From Leptolyngbya ohadii IS1 (lineage in GTDB: Bacteria; Cyanobacteriota; Cyanobacteriia; Elainellales; Elainellaceae), in contig NZ_NKFP01000006.1 of the NCBI RefSeq assembly GCF_002215035.1, positions 3,439,080-3,503,079 of the forward strand: a DNA stretch of 64,000 nt. The letters are read 5' to 3'. Positions within the stretch are counted from its first letter, which is position 1; every line of letters starts with the position of its first letter. Of this stretch, positions 9,505 through 18,414 are shown one piece after another. A program made the position numbers and the translations under genes. Under the pieces are notes generated by a model, which saw only the letters and a program-made list of their open reading frames with translations, was not told the DNA's origin and did no database searches.

Positions 9505-9564
9505 AAGTTGAAGCACCTGAAGCTAAAGCATCTGAAGTTAAAGCACCTAAAGTTAAAGCACCCG
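9505..9564. repeat. Four 15-bp tandem repeats directly upstream of leuB
   Basis: Four consecutive 15-bp units, consensus AAGTTAAAGCACCTG, at 9505-9519, 9520-9534, 9535-9549 and 9550-9564. The last unit ends eight bases before the leuB ATG, so the repeats replace the usual Shine-Dalgarno region. Unit differences are single base changes. Confidence 0.92.
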
Positions 9565-9572
9565 AAAGCACT

Positions 9573-10655
9573 ATGACGAAGCAATATCGAATTACACTCC
9601 TGCCGGGCGATGGCATTGGTCCCGAAATTATGACGGTTGCCGTATCGGTGCTGAAGCGGGTGGGGGAACTGACTAGACTTCAGTTTGCGTTTAAAGAAGC
9701 ACTGGTGGGAGGAGCAGCGATCGATGCAACGGGCAATCCTTTGCCGGAGGAAACCCTGGCAGTTTGTAAGGATAGTGATGCTGTACTGCTGGCGGCGATC
9801 GGCGGCTACAAGTGGGATACGCTCCCCAATGCCCAGCGACCAGAGCGAGGCTTGCTGAATCTGCGGGCAGGTCTGGAACTGTTTGCGAATCTGCGTCCGG
9901 CGACGATTTTGCCCCAGCTCATTGATGCCTCATCCCTCAAGCGGGAAGTTGTGGAAGGGGTAGATATTATGGTGGTGCGTGAGCTGACGGGCGGCATTTA
10001 TTTTGGGCAACCCAGAGGTATCTTTACCTCAGAAACCGGAGAGCGGCGCGGCGTCAATACAATGGTCTACTCCGAGTCGGAAATCGATCGGATTGGGCGA
10101 GTGGCATTTGAGACGGCTCAGAAGCGGCAGGGACGGCTCTGTTCGGTAGATAAATCGAATGTGCTGGAAGTCTCCCAGCTCTGGCGCGAGCGCATGACCC
10201 AGCTTGGAGGGGAATATCCCGACGTGGAGCTGTCCCATCTGTACGTGGATAACGCCGCCATGCAGCTCGTTCGCAGTCCCAAGCAGTTTGACACGATCGT
10301 TACCGGAAACCTGTTTGGCGACATCCTTTCCGATGCGGCAGCAATGCTCACCGGAAGTATTGGAATGCTGCCCTCTGCCAGTCTGGGCGCGTCAGGTCCG
10401 GGCTTGTTTGAACCCGTGCATGGCTCTGCCCCCGACATTGCCGGACAGGATAAGGCAAACCCGATCGCCCAGGTACTCAGTGCGGCGATGATGCTCCGCT
10501 ATGGCTTAAATGAACCGGAAGCCGCCGATCGGATCGAACAGGCTGTGCAGAAGGTGCTGGATGCGGGCTATCGCACGGGAGACATTATGTCGGAGGGAAT
10601 GAAGCCAGTCGGCTGTCAGGCAATGGGTGAGGCATTACTGGCAGCGCTTGGTTAG
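9573..10655 (+). CDS. leuB: 3-isopropylmalate dehydrogenase
   Basis: The protein has 360 residues, the usual family length. It catalyses the NAD-dependent oxidative decarboxylation of 3-isopropylmalate in leucine synthesis, in the cytoplasm. Visible motifs are [11 protein letters not shown] at the N-terminus, the substrate arginines in [31 protein letters not shown], the catalytic lysine in VDKSNVLE, the metal-binding aspartates in [18 protein letters not shown] and the NAD-binding [12 protein letters not shown]. It is apparently monocistronic. No Shine-Dalgarno sequence precedes the ATG; a run of four 15-bp repeats lies there instead. Confidence 0.97.
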   Translation: MTKQYRITLLPGDGIGPEIMTVAVSVLKRVGELTRLQFAFKEALVGGAAIDATGNPLPEETLAVCKDSDAVLLAAIGGYKWDTLPNAQRPERGLLNLRAGLELFANLRPATILPQLIDASSLKREVVEGVDIMVVRELTGGIYFGQPRGIFTSETGERRGVNTMVYSESEIDRIGRVAFETAQKRQGRLCSVDKSNVLEVSQLWRERMTQLGGEYPDVELSHLYVDNAAMQLVRSPKQFDTIVTGNLFGDILSDAAAMLTGSIGMLPSASLGASGPGLFEPVHGSAPDIAGQDKANPIAQVLSAAMMLRYGLNEPEAADRIEQAVQKVLDAGYRTGDIMSEGMKPVGCQAMGEALLAALG

Positions 10656-10856
10656 GTAGTCCAGCACAGGGACATTAAATATCGTGTTAGTGTCGCCGGA
10701 GGGGTCGGGGCGGTTCGCAAACGCCCTTATGCAGAAGGTTCCGCAGCGATCGATCTTTGACCGCAGGAAAAGACTGCGAAAAAACTGAAATTATCTCTTG
10801 CTGGAATTCCATAAATCGATTAGAGTCTAGGTCGAGTTACGCCAGAGGCAATTCTC
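10656..10856. other. Spacer between leuB and a small conserved gene
   Basis: About 200 bases. The weak hairpin GGGCG...CGCCC near 10707-10725 could attenuate or terminate leuB transcription, but it has no T-run. Nothing else was recognised. Confidence 0.35.
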
Positions 10857-11126
10857 ATGGTTTATGCACCCCGACCCGCAATTCAGTCTCCTAATCCGGT
10901 AGAAGATGGCAGTCTTGCCGCTCTCCTTGATCCAGCCCTGCTGCAAGCTGCCCGCGACATTTATCGCACTTTCTACGAAGTCCATCCCGACGAGGTTCAG
11001 CGTCCTCTGGGCGTGGCGATCGATCGGTTTAGCTTTCGTGGCAAGCTGATTTTTAACGGCAAGCCTGTGCTGCTGCCAAAGGAATGCTTTATTCCCATTA
11101 GTCAAATTGAGCCGGGACTGCGCTAA
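10857..11126 (+). CDS. Small conserved protein of unknown function
   Basis: An 89-residue, probably soluble protein (MVYAPRPAIQSPNPVEDG...). The middle part reads like a compact folded domain (LLQAARDIYRTFYEVHPDEV, then FRGKLIFNGKPVLLPKECF). No membrane segment, signal or catalytic motif is visible and the family was not recognised. The clear ATG, good codon use and position between leuB and the dehydratase on the same strand support a real gene. Confidence 0.7.
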   Translation: MVYAPRPAIQSPNPVEDGSLAALLDPALLQAARDIYRTFYEVHPDEVQRPLGVAIDRFSFRGKLIFNGKPVLLPKECFIPISQIEPGLR

Positions 11127-11220
11127 GTTTCGGGCTTAAATCGGGCTTCAAAATGTCGGGCTGAACGAGATTTCAGGCTCAAACTACAAGCCGAAATCCC
11201 CTATTACAACTTCAAATCGC

Positions 11221-11318
11221 AAATTTAATCTGAAAATTAGTCTGCAAATTAATCTGCGAGTTAACCTGTGAATTAATCCGCGAATTTAATCTGCAAGTTT
11301 AATCTGCAAGATTCAATC
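11221..11318. repeat. Eight degenerate 12-13-bp tandem repeats upstream of the dehydratase gene
   Basis: Consecutive units of 12-13 bp with consensus CAAATTTAATCTG run from 11221 to 11318: AAATTTAATCTG, AAAATTAGTCTG, CAAATTAATCTG, CGAGTTAACCTG, TGAATTAATCCG, CGAATTTAATCTG, CAAGTTTAATCTG, CAAGATTCAATC. The array stops six bases before the ATG at 11325, which therefore has no Shine-Dalgarno sequence. Confidence 0.9.
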
Positions 11319-11324
11319 AAATCT

Positions 11325-12323
11325 ATGACGCTTTCGCCCGCCGAGACTGCGACTCCTGAGGCAGAGACTTCCTATGCGGCGATCGAGCAAGCTGCCCTTC
11401 GTCTGAACGGTCACGCGCACCTGACCCCAGTGATGACCTCTCGGACGGTGAACGATCGGACTGGCGCAGAGGTCTTTTTCAAGTGCGAAAACTTTCAGCG
11501 CACCGGATCGTTTAAGTTTCGTGGCGCGTATAGTGCCCTGTCTAAATTAACGCCAGAGCAGCGACAGCAGGGCGTTCTTACCTTCTCATCCGGCAACCAT
11601 GCCCAGGCAATTGCTTTGGCGGGAAAGCTGTTGAACATTCCCACAGCGATCGTGATGCCCCAGGATGCCCCTGCGGTAAAACAGGCAGCGACCAGCGGCT
11701 ACGGAGCAGAAGTTATTTTGTACGATCGTGCTTCGACAAAACGGGAAGAACTCTGTCAGCAGATTGCCGAGGAGCGGGGTGCCGTGATTATTCCCCCCTA
11801 TGATCATCCCGATGTGATTGCCGGACAGGGAACTGCCGCAAAAGAACTGATCGAGCAGGTCGGAAGCCTGGATGTGCTGTTAGTCTGCTGTGGAGGCGGA
11901 GGTTTACTCTCTGGCTGTGCGATCGCCGCCCATGCCCTTTCACCCCACTGTCGGGTGATTGGCGTTGAGCCTGCCGCCGGGGACGATGCCACCCGATCGT
12001 TCTACAGCCGTACCCTGCAAACCGTCCACAACCCCAATACGATCGCCGACGGTGCCAGAACCCCCTTCCTGGGAAAATACACCTTCCCCCTGGTACTGCA
12101 CCATGTTCAGGACATGGTCACTGTAACCGACGAAGCTTTGCTGCGATCGATGGCATTCCTCTGGGAGCGATTAAAAATCGTCGTAGAACCCACTGGCGCA
12201 CTGGCAGCAACCGCCCTCCTGGAAGGCATCATCAAAGCCTCTGGAAACCGGGTAGGAGTCATCATCAGCGGCGGCAACGTAGACCTGACCAAAATGGCAT
12301 CCTTACTAGCAATAGCTCCCTAA
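11325..12323 (+). CDS. PLP-dependent threonine/serine dehydratase
   Basis: A 332-residue fold-type II PLP enzyme. The Schiff-base lysine lies in TGSFKFRGAYSAL, the substrate loop is SSGNHAQA, and the phosphate-binding glycine loop is CCGGGGLLSG. There is no C-terminal ACT regulatory domain, so it resembles the short threonine/serine ammonia-lyase group (biodegradative threonine dehydratase, serine racemase or threo-3-hydroxyaspartate ammonia-lyase) rather than the long, isoleucine-inhibited IlvA. It probably deaminates threonine and/or serine to the 2-oxo acid. Substrate choice cannot be read from the sequence. It ends just before the convergent YvcK-like gene. Confidence 0.9.
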   Translation: MTLSPAETATPEAETSYAAIEQAALRLNGHAHLTPVMTSRTVNDRTGAEVFFKCENFQRTGSFKFRGAYSALSKLTPEQRQQGVLTFSSGNHAQAIALAGKLLNIPTAIVMPQDAPAVKQAATSGYGAEVILYDRASTKREELCQQIAEERGAVIIPPYDHPDVIAGQGTAAKELIEQVGSLDVLLVCCGGGGLLSGCAIAAHALSPHCRVIGVEPAAGDDATRSFYSRTLQTVHNPNTIADGARTPFLGKYTFPLVLHHVQDMVTVTDEALLRSMAFLWERLKIVVEPTGALAATALLEGIIKASGNRVGVIISGGNVDLTKMASLLAIAP

Positions 12324-12343
12324 CTCCCCCGCTCCCCACTCAT

Positions 12344-13711
12344 CTACCCCCTCACCCGGCTGTACCACCGCAGCAGGATTCTCGCCAGTCGATCGGGATC
12401 ATGGCGCACCAGTCCCTTTTGTTCGTCCTCCTGCATAATGTTCGCAACGATCGCCCGTCGTCCCAGTAGCCCTACAGCTTCGCGATCGAAGTACACCGGA
12501 TGGGAGTTTTCCTGGGCGTAGTTAATTAACGAACTGGCGGAAGGAGACTGTTTCTGCACCAGGACGGCATCAAACAGGGGCGCACCCGCTACCCGATCGA
12601 GGACGCGAACATGATCCGATACGGTAAAGCCGTCTGTTTCCCCTGGCTGGGTCATGATGTTGCAAACGTAGATTCGCAGGGCTTTTGAGCAGGCGATCGC
12701 CTCGGCAATTTCGGGCACCAGCAGGTTAGGGGCAATGCTTGTGTAGAGTGAACCAGGACCAATAATGATGTAGTCTGCTTCCTCTATTGCCTGGATTGCT
12801 CGCGGCAGTGCGGGTGGATTTACGGGAGTACAGCCGATGCGAAGAATCTTTCCCCCGGCTTCCGTGATGTTTGATTCGCCCTCGATTCGGCGTCCGTCCG
12901 CCAGTTCTGCCCAGAGCCGCATATCCGTCAATGTTGCCGGAAGTACCTGCCCTCGTACCGCAAGCACCTGGGAAATCGCCTCGATCGCCCGTTCCAGATT
13001 GCCGCCTGTAACTTCGCTCATCGCTGTGAGGAACAGATTGCCGAAGCTATGCCCTACCAGACCGTCGCCCGCCTGAAAGCGATACTGAAACAGTTCGGTC
13101 AACAGTTTTTCCTCGTCTGCCAGCGCTGCCAGACAGTTGCGAATATCCCCCGGTGGCAAAACGCCAATTTCTCGCCGCAGCCTGCCCGAAGACCCACCAT
13201 CGTCCGCCACAGTAACGATCGCTGTAATGTTAGCGCTGTAGGTCTTTAAGCCTCGCAAAAGCGTCGATAAGCCTGTCCCGCCGCCCACCACTACAATTTT
13301 GGGACCGCGATTCAGTCGTCGATGGTTCATCAGGCGATCGACCAGTTCTTCGTTGCCTTCGGGCATCAGCACTTCCGTAATGGCGTTGAAGCTGCGCGAC
13401 TGTCCCCATAGCACCAGCAGCACACCGCCAATAATCACCAGGGGACCGCTGATATAGTTTGGCACCAGGGTAGTGATTAGCCGCAGACCGTCCCGCGTTA
13501 GCTCAATCAGGTAGTAAACCGGAGTCAGGTTCGACCAGATTGCCAGCCCCAGCAGCACAAATGCCAGACCGCTAGCGCTAATCAGCAGCCACCGCTTGAC
13601 AAACAAACCGGGGGCAAGCCACTTAAACCATTGACCCACTCGACTGGGTGTTCGGTAGCGGGACTCCTGCTTCAGAACCAGCAATGCCTGTTTAATAAAA
13701 GCCATTGACAT
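12344..13711 (-). CDS. YvcK/CofD-like factor with two N-terminal membrane helices
   Basis: The protein has 455 residues. Residues about 38-60 and 88-108 are hydrophobic and probably anchor it in the membrane. From about residue 137 it is a CofD/YvcK-type domain with [47 protein letters not shown] and [16 protein letters not shown]. In Bacillus and others YvcK binds UDP-sugars and is needed for growth on gluconeogenic carbon and for cell-wall synthesis; the same role here is inference. An ATG two codons downstream (13705) is an alternative start. The N-terminal anchor is typical of the cyanobacterial form. Confidence 0.88.
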   Translation of the reverse strand: MSMAFIKQALLVLKQESRYRTPSRVGQWFKWLAPGLFVKRWLLISASGLAFVLLGLAIWSNLTPVYYLIELTRDGLRLITTLVPNYISGPLVIIGGVLLVLWGQSRSFNAITEVLMPEGNEELVDRLMNHRRLNRGPKIVVVGGGTGLSTLLRGLKTYSANITAIVTVADDGGSSGRLRREIGVLPPGDIRNCLAALADEEKLLTELFQYRFQAGDGLVGHSFGNLFLTAMSEVTGGNLERAIEAISQVLAVRGQVLPATLTDMRLWAELADGRRIEGESNITEAGGKILRIGCTPVNPPALPRAIQAIEEADYIIIGPGSLYTSIAPNLLVPEIAEAIACSKALRIYVCNIMTQPGETDGFTVSDHVRVLDRVAGAPLFDAVLVQKQSPSASSLINYAQENSHPVYFDREAVGLLGRRAIVANIMQEDEQKGLVRHDPDRLARILLRWYSRVRG

Positions 13712-14521
13712 AGCGAGCTACTTTTAGGGAAATGATGGAACTGGGCCTGTAGCAGCAGGATAGGGGGAATAGCCTGCAACCGCGAATAAAACAGCCGCAC
13801 TTTGAGCAAAACGCTTCAGGGAGTTGAGTAAAAGAGTGCAGTAGAGGGATTGAGCAAAGGGATCGGGGAAAGGAGCTGAGTCAAGAAGTTAAATCAAGAA
13901 GTTGAGCAGGTTCAGCAACGTTACTTTAGCAGCGCTTTAGCAAATTGGAATCAAGGGTATCTCCTCCTGAGATAATTTTTAAGGCTGCAATAGCGCCAGC
14001 AATAGCCCTTGGTGTGATAGGTCAGGTCGAACCGTCTCCCAGTCAACTTCTGAGCATGAGCTTTCAAACATCGACCTCTAAACTGACCCACAGCGAACTC
14101 AGAAATCGCAGAATTGGGGATGACAAACCCCTAGCACCTAGACTACAGAGGAAGGATAGGTAATTCCGCAAGAATTGCCAGAATCGTGAAAAGGCAGATT
14201 TTCTTCTTTACTCTTTCTAAAATTCCTTCCATTTCCAGAAAGATTTTGCGTTGACAGGCTCCCAACTGAAACGGCTGTCTCGCTCTGAAGGATATCAGCG
14301 AGCTAGAAGCTGCGATCGTCATCCTTAGAACGGATTCCATTTCTCATATCCTGCCTGAAGTAGGAAAACTTCCAACTTAGGACATAGAATGTAGCCCGTA
14401 AATGTAGCCCGCTCGACTTTGCCAGATCCACCGTCAGATTGCCTACCATGAGGGTTCAGGGATGGCACGCCCAAAGCTTTGCTCTAAGCCTCCGCCCATC
14501 AACCATTTGTAATTGCTATAC
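13712..14521. other. Long divergent intergenic region with hairpin and degenerate repeats
   Basis: About 800 bases between the YvcK-like gene (-) and the MlaF-like gene (+). From about 13800 to 13915 there are degenerate GTTGAGTAAA/GAAGTTGAG-type repeats. At 13958-13974 TATCTC-CTCCT-GAGATA forms a perfect 6-bp hairpin followed by ATTTTT, which looks like the 3' end of a plus-strand transcript. Two copies of AATGTAGCCCG lie near 14389-14411. No protein gene was recognised. Confidence 0.5.
13958..13980 (+). terminator. Terminator-like hairpin with CUCCU loop
   Basis: TATCTC at 13958-13963 and GAGATA at 13969-13974 enclose the loop CTCCT and are followed by ATTTTT. No plus-strand protein gene precedes it, so it could end a small RNA. 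The loop is complementary to a Shine-Dalgarno sequence. The stem is short and A/T-rich, so confidence is modest. Confidence 0.4.
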
Positions 14522-15352
14522 ATGAACACAGATATCCGACCATCCTGTCTGCCCGCTGCGCCCTGTACCATGCCCGAACCGCTGATCGAACTAAAAGGAG
14601 TGACAAAAGCATTTGGCGATCAGGTCGTCCTGGATCACATCGACCTCACGGTGAATCGCGGCGAAGCACTGGCAATCATTGGTCCTTCGGGAACTGGAAA
14701 ATCCACTATCCTGCGTGTCATTGCAGGCTTACTGCTGCCGGACGAGGGCGAAATTTATGTGCAGGGTCAGCGGCGGGAAGGTTCGGTGGACGATCATCCT
14801 GATCCGATCAATATCGGCATGGTGTTCCAGAATGCTGCTTTATTCGATTCACTGACGGTGGCAGAAAATGTTGGATTTTCGCTCTACCAGCATTCCCGAC
14901 TCTCCCGGAAACGAATTCTCCAGCTGGTGGAAGAAAAGCTAGACATGGTGGGACTACCGGGAATTGGCGATCGCTATCCGGCAGAACTTTCCGGCGGGAT
15001 GCGAAAGCGGGTTAGCTTTGCCAGAGCTATTATGGACAACCCCGATGATCCGGACTCCAGTCCTGAAGTGATTCTGTACGACGAACCGACTGCCGGACTC
15101 GACCCGATCGCCTCTACGGTCATCGAAGACCTGATTCGGGAACTTCAGCAGGCGCGGGGGGGATGCAGCACCTACATCATCATTACCCACCAGGACAGCA
15201 CCATTCGTCGCACCGCCGATCGAATTGTGTTTTTGTATCAGGGCAAAATCCAGTGGCAGGGAACTCCAGCCGATATTGATACGACGAATCATCCCGTGGC
15301 GCGACAGTTTTTTAGCGGCAGTATTGAGGGACCGATTCAGGTGGTGGGGTGA
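14522..15352 (+). CDS. Mla/MCE-type lipid transport ABC ATPase (MlaF-like)
   Basis: About 276 residues from the ATG at 14522. The ABC domain proper starts at a second ATG (14570, MPEPLIELKG), which may be the real start. It shows Walker A GPSGTGKST, Q-loop VFQNAALF, the signature LSGGMRKR, Walker B VILYDEPTAGLDP and the H-loop TH. It is closest to the MlaF/Ttg2A group, which powers phospholipid transport between envelope membranes. An MCE-domain protein follows 216 bases downstream on the same strand, supporting this. The permease (MlaE-like) is not in the window; cyanobacteria often encode it elsewhere. Confidence 0.88.
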   Translation: MNTDIRPSCLPAAPCTMPEPLIELKGVTKAFGDQVVLDHIDLTVNRGEALAIIGPSGTGKSTILRVIAGLLLPDEGEIYVQGQRREGSVDDHPDPINIGMVFQNAALFDSLTVAENVGFSLYQHSRLSRKRILQLVEEKLDMVGLPGIGDRYPAELSGGMRKRVSFARAIMDNPDDPDSSPEVILYDEPTAGLDPIASTVIEDLIRELQQARGGCSTYIIITHQDSTIRRTADRIVFLYQGKIQWQGTPADIDTTNHPVARQFFSGSIEGPIQVVG

Positions 15353-15568
15353 AGGGAGTAAGGGGTGGATGGGTCGATGGGTCGATGGGTGAGTCAGAAA
15401 GGGGAGAGCGTTTTGCGACCTGTTTTTCCGGTAATTCTGGGGCAACCCTAAAGAACGGTGGACGAAAAACCACTCACTATGGACAATAGACTTTCGGGAA
15501 TAGACTTTCGGGAAGCATACAGCCGAACTCACCTCGCTGTATTCTCCGTCGGCATCTGAGGGCACATC
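15353..15568. repeat. Spacer with two short tandem duplications
   Basis: Directly after the MlaF-like stop the unit GGGTCGAT is repeated (about 15369-15388). At 15485-15498 and 15499-15512 a 14-bp unit AATAGACTTTCGGG is perfectly duplicated, about 60 bases before the MCE gene start. Confidence 0.85.
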
Positions 15569-16828
15569 ATGCGATCGCGTACCGTTCGAGAGGGTTCTGT
15601 AGGTCTGCTTATCCTGCTGGGGCTGGGTCTCCTGGGGGCATTGATACTGTGGATTCGGGGATTTGCGCCCGGTCGTCGCAGCTATGTCATTACAGCGGAG
15701 TTTCCTACGGTATCGGGCATTCAAGAAGGTGCCGCAGTCCAGTATCGCGGGGTGCGAGTGGGGCAGACCAAAGCGATTCGTGCTCTTGCCAATACGGTCG
15801 AGCTGGATCTCGAAATTTCACCCACCTCGGTCATTATTCCTCGAAATTCCCTGATCGCAGTCTACCAAACCAGCTTCACGGGGGAAAGCGTTGTTGAAAT
15901 CACGCCTCAGCAAGAATTACCCGATGTCTATGCCTCTGCCGACCCCCTGGGACAAGACTGCAACAGCCAGGTGATTGTCTGCAATGGCGATAAAATTCAG
16001 GGGGAAGCTGGAGTGAGCTTTAACCAGTTGCTCGACGCAACGACCCGCTTCGCGAATACCTTTTCTGACCCTGCATTCTTTGATGAACTGCGCCAGCTCA
16101 CCCGCAATACTGCCCAGGCTGCGACCGGAGTGGCTACCCTGACCCAGGATGTCTCTAATCTTTCCCGCACGCTTGAACGTCAGGTGGGAGCTGTAACGCG
16201 AGAAGCTGCTCTCTCTGCCCGATCGGTTGGACGAGCTGCCGATCAAACGGCTTTAACTGCGGCTCAGGTGAGCGATCTGCTGAATACCAATCGAGCGTCG
16301 ATCGTCTCAACGCTAAACAGCATCAGTACAACCAGCACCCAGATTCAGTCCGTTCTGGGTCAACTTTCTCCCGCTCTAGGCGGCGGCGATGCCAATCTAG
16401 TTCAAAACCTGCAAACCCTTTCAACAAATGCGGCACAGGCTTCTGCAACGCTGCGAAACTTCACAGATTCGATCGGCACAACGGACAATATTTTGCTGCT
16501 TCAGCAAACCCTCGACTCGGCACGCGCCACTTTCCAGAATGCTCAAAAAATTACCGCCGACCTGGACGAACTGACGGGCGATCCGCGCTTCCGAGAAAAT
16601 ATCCGCAGTCTGGTGAACGGTCTCAGCGGTCTGGTTTCCTCAACCGAGCAGCTTCAGCAGGATGCCGCGATCGCCCAAGCCCTTACCCCAATGGCAGCGC
16701 AGGTTAAACAGCAGGAACCCGTCGATCGAACTCCCGTCGAGACAGGCACCCCCAAGGCATTAGAACCCGATGCCTCCAGACAGAAAGCAGAGAAGTCGGG
16801 CGATCGTCCCAGTCCGATCGATCAGTGA
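15569..16828 (+). CDS. MCE/MlaD-domain protein (Ycf22-like)
   Basis: The protein has 419 residues. An N-terminal membrane helix (residues about 10-30, LLILLGLGLLGALILWI) is followed by an MCE domain at about 35-115, with GIQEGAAVQYRGVRVGQ and TSFTGESVVEI. Residues about 150-380 are largely helical, with long Thr/Ala/Gln-rich segments that probably form the coiled periplasmic barrel or needle part, and the tail is Pro/Lys-rich. It should act in the envelope as the lipid-binding partner of the adjacent MlaF-like ATPase. It resembles the plastid/cyanobacterial Ycf22 group. It ends seven bases from the convergent small gene. Confidence 0.88.
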   Translation: MRSRTVREGSVGLLILLGLGLLGALILWIRGFAPGRRSYVITAEFPTVSGIQEGAAVQYRGVRVGQTKAIRALANTVELDLEISPTSVIIPRNSLIAVYQTSFTGESVVEITPQQELPDVYASADPLGQDCNSQVIVCNGDKIQGEAGVSFNQLLDATTRFANTFSDPAFFDELRQLTRNTAQAATGVATLTQDVSNLSRTLERQVGAVTREAALSARSVGRAADQTALTAAQVSDLLNTNRASIVSTLNSISTTSTQIQSVLGQLSPALGGGDANLVQNLQTLSTNAAQASATLRNFTDSIGTTDNILLLQQTLDSARATFQNAQKITADLDELTGDPRFRENIRSLVNGLSGLVSSTEQLQQDAAIAQALTPMAAQVKQQEPVDRTPVETGTPKALEPDASRQKAEKSGDRPSPIDQ

Positions 16829-16835
16829 ACTTCTC

Positions 16836-17180
16836 CTAGCCGTGCTGCTCTAAATACTGGGCAATATCCTCACTGACCTGCGTTAACTCTGCTTCTGTGC
16901 TAAGGCGAATTCGATCGTCCCTCAGGGTAATGAGCAGTTTGGCAGCAAAGGGGCTAGACCAGATATTCGGGTTGCAAAAGACTTCCAGAAACACCTCTCC
17001 AGTATGGCGATATTCCAGGGGTGGCTGGGGTGCGGGCTTGCTGCCTGCTTTTGCCGCAGTGGTTTTTAAGATTTGCATCAGGGCAGCGATCGCGTTTTGC
17101 AGTTCTCTGGCAGCGGTAGGACTGAAGGCAAAAATCACAGAGCCACCGGGCAAATTGAGCTTAAAGGGGGAAGAGGACAT
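16836..17180 (-). CDS. Small conserved cyanobacterial protein, unknown function
   Basis: A 114-residue soluble protein (MSSSPFKLNLPGGSVIFAF...). It contains an Ala-rich helix (AARELQNAIAALMQIL), a Pro/Lys linker and a beta-rich C-terminal half (EYRHTGEVFLEVFCNP, AAKLLITLRDDRIRLS). No known motif was recognised. It converges with the MCE gene and is separated from the divergent cation transporter by about 230 bases. Confidence 0.72.
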   Translation of the reverse strand: MSSSPFKLNLPGGSVIFAFSPTAARELQNAIAALMQILKTTAAKAGSKPAPQPPLEYRHTGEVFLEVFCNPNIWSSPFAAKLLITLRDDRIRLSTEAELTQVSEDIAQYLEQHG

Positions 17181-17407
17181 ACGTTAGGCGTGCCTTGATT
17201 ACTTGCTTTGGGTCACCGCTTTTAATGGGCAACCTTCTGATCCTAGCGATCGGGCATCCGCAGACTGAGAGAAGACATGAATCTTAGTGTTCCTCTGCCG
17301 TTTGTCGCTTGCGCCAGGTCGATCGCCTCAGTAGATTAGGGGAAAGGCAAAAGGGATACCAGAAGTCATCCCAAACATTAGCCCACTGGAGGGACAGGTA
17401 ATTAGCT

Positions 17408-18385
17408 GTGGCACCCCACCATCACACCCGCGATCACGCTCATAGTCATACCCATAGTCATGCCCATAGTCATACTCACAGTCCAATTGCGGATAATCGA
17501 CCGACCGTTCGGAAAGTTCTGATTATCACGCTGTTGCTCAACCTGTTTGTGATGGGGCTAAAAACGGTCGTGGGCTTCTGGACGGGTTCGCTGAGTTTGC
17601 TTGCCGATGCCATGCATAGCTTTACCGACAGCGCTAATAATATTCTTGGACTCGTGACCAGCCAGCTTTCCTCCCCCATCCCCGATCGCGACCATCCCTA
17701 CGGACATCAAAAATATGAGGCGATCGGCGCATTGGGAATCGCAGCGTTTCTGGGAATTGCCTGCTTCACGATTCTGGAAGGTGCAGTCGAGCGGCTCCTT
17801 CACAATGAATCAACGGTTCGCATCTCAGCTCCCGAACTCTGGCTGCTGCTGCTCGTTTTGGGGGTTAACATTTTTGTGGCATTCTATGAGCGGCGCGTTG
17901 GGCAGCAGGTGGGCAGTCCGATCCTGATTGCCGATGCTCAGCACACCATGAGCGATATCTGGGTCACAATCACTGTTCTGGCAGGACTGCTGGGAATCTG
18001 GATTTTTGGCTTTCAGTGGCTTGATGTGGTGCTGGCGTTTCCCGTCGCAATTCTGGTATTTCGGAGCGCCTGGAAAGTTCTGCGCGACAATCTGCCCTGG
18101 CTGGTAGATGAGATGGCGATCGCTCCCGAAGCGATTCATGATGTGGTGATGCAGGTTCCCGGTGTGCTGAACTGCCACAGCATTGCATCAAGGGGACTGC
18201 TCGGTCGGCAGGTCTTTATCGATATGCACCTGATCGTAAACGCAGCGGATGTGGAAACAGCACACAAAATCACCGAGGCTGTTGAAGCCCGCCTAGAACA
18301 ACACTATCATCCCGTTCGCGTCACCATTCACGTTGAGCCGCCCTCCTATCAGGAAGAGAAAATCAGCTACGAGACGCGGCATTAG
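17408..18385 (+). CDS. Cation diffusion facilitator transporter
   Basis: A 325-residue inner-membrane protein that probably exports Zn2+ or a similar divalent cation by proton antiport. The GTG start follows GGAGGGACAG about 12 bases upstream. The N-terminus is extremely His-rich (HSHTHSHAHSHTHS), encoded by a 12-bp DNA repeat (about 17447-17485), and probably binds metal. Six membrane segments follow. The metal-site motifs HxxxD are in ADAMHSFTDSANN and ADAQHTMSDIW, and the conserved DHPYGHQKYE is present. The C-terminal cytoplasmic domain (about 235-315) has the typical ferredoxin-like pattern ending VTIHVEP. It is apparently transcribed alone. Confidence 0.94.
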   Translation: MAPHHHTRDHAHSHTHSHAHSHTHSPIADNRPTVRKVLIITLLLNLFVMGLKTVVGFWTGSLSLLADAMHSFTDSANNILGLVTSQLSSPIPDRDHPYGHQKYEAIGALGIAAFLGIACFTILEGAVERLLHNESTVRISAPELWLLLLVLGVNIFVAFYERRVGQQVGSPILIADAQHTMSDIWVTITVLAGLLGIWIFGFQWLDVVLAFPVAILVFRSAWKVLRDNLPWLVDEMAIAPEAIHDVVMQVPGVLNCHSIASRGLLGRQVFIDMHLIVNAADVETAHKITEAVEARLEQHYHPVRVTIHVEPPSYQEEKISYETRH

Positions 18386-18414
18386 GAAAAATACCGTCAA
18401 GAAAATACAGTCAA
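18386..18414. repeat. Imperfect 14-15-bp tandem duplication after the CDF stop
   Basis: GAAAAATACCGTCAA (18386-18400) and GAAAATACAGTCAA (18401-18414) follow immediately after the TAG of the cation transporter gene. Confidence 0.75.

Noticed and set aside
9392-9616. Minus-strand ORF with a signal peptide-like segment ([20 protein letters not shown])
   Set aside because: It begins inside leuB and the hydrophobic part is simply the reverse reading of the 15-bp repeats; there is no ribosome binding site.
11221-11318. Regular repeats resembling a CRISPR-like array
   Set aside because: Units of 12-13 bp are directly adjacent with no spacers, and no cas genes are near. The same applies to 62577-62652 and 9505-9564.
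14954-15724. 256-residue minus-strand ORF
   Set aside because: It is antisense to the MlaF-like ATPase and MCE genes, which have clear motifs; the sequence is low in recognisable features.
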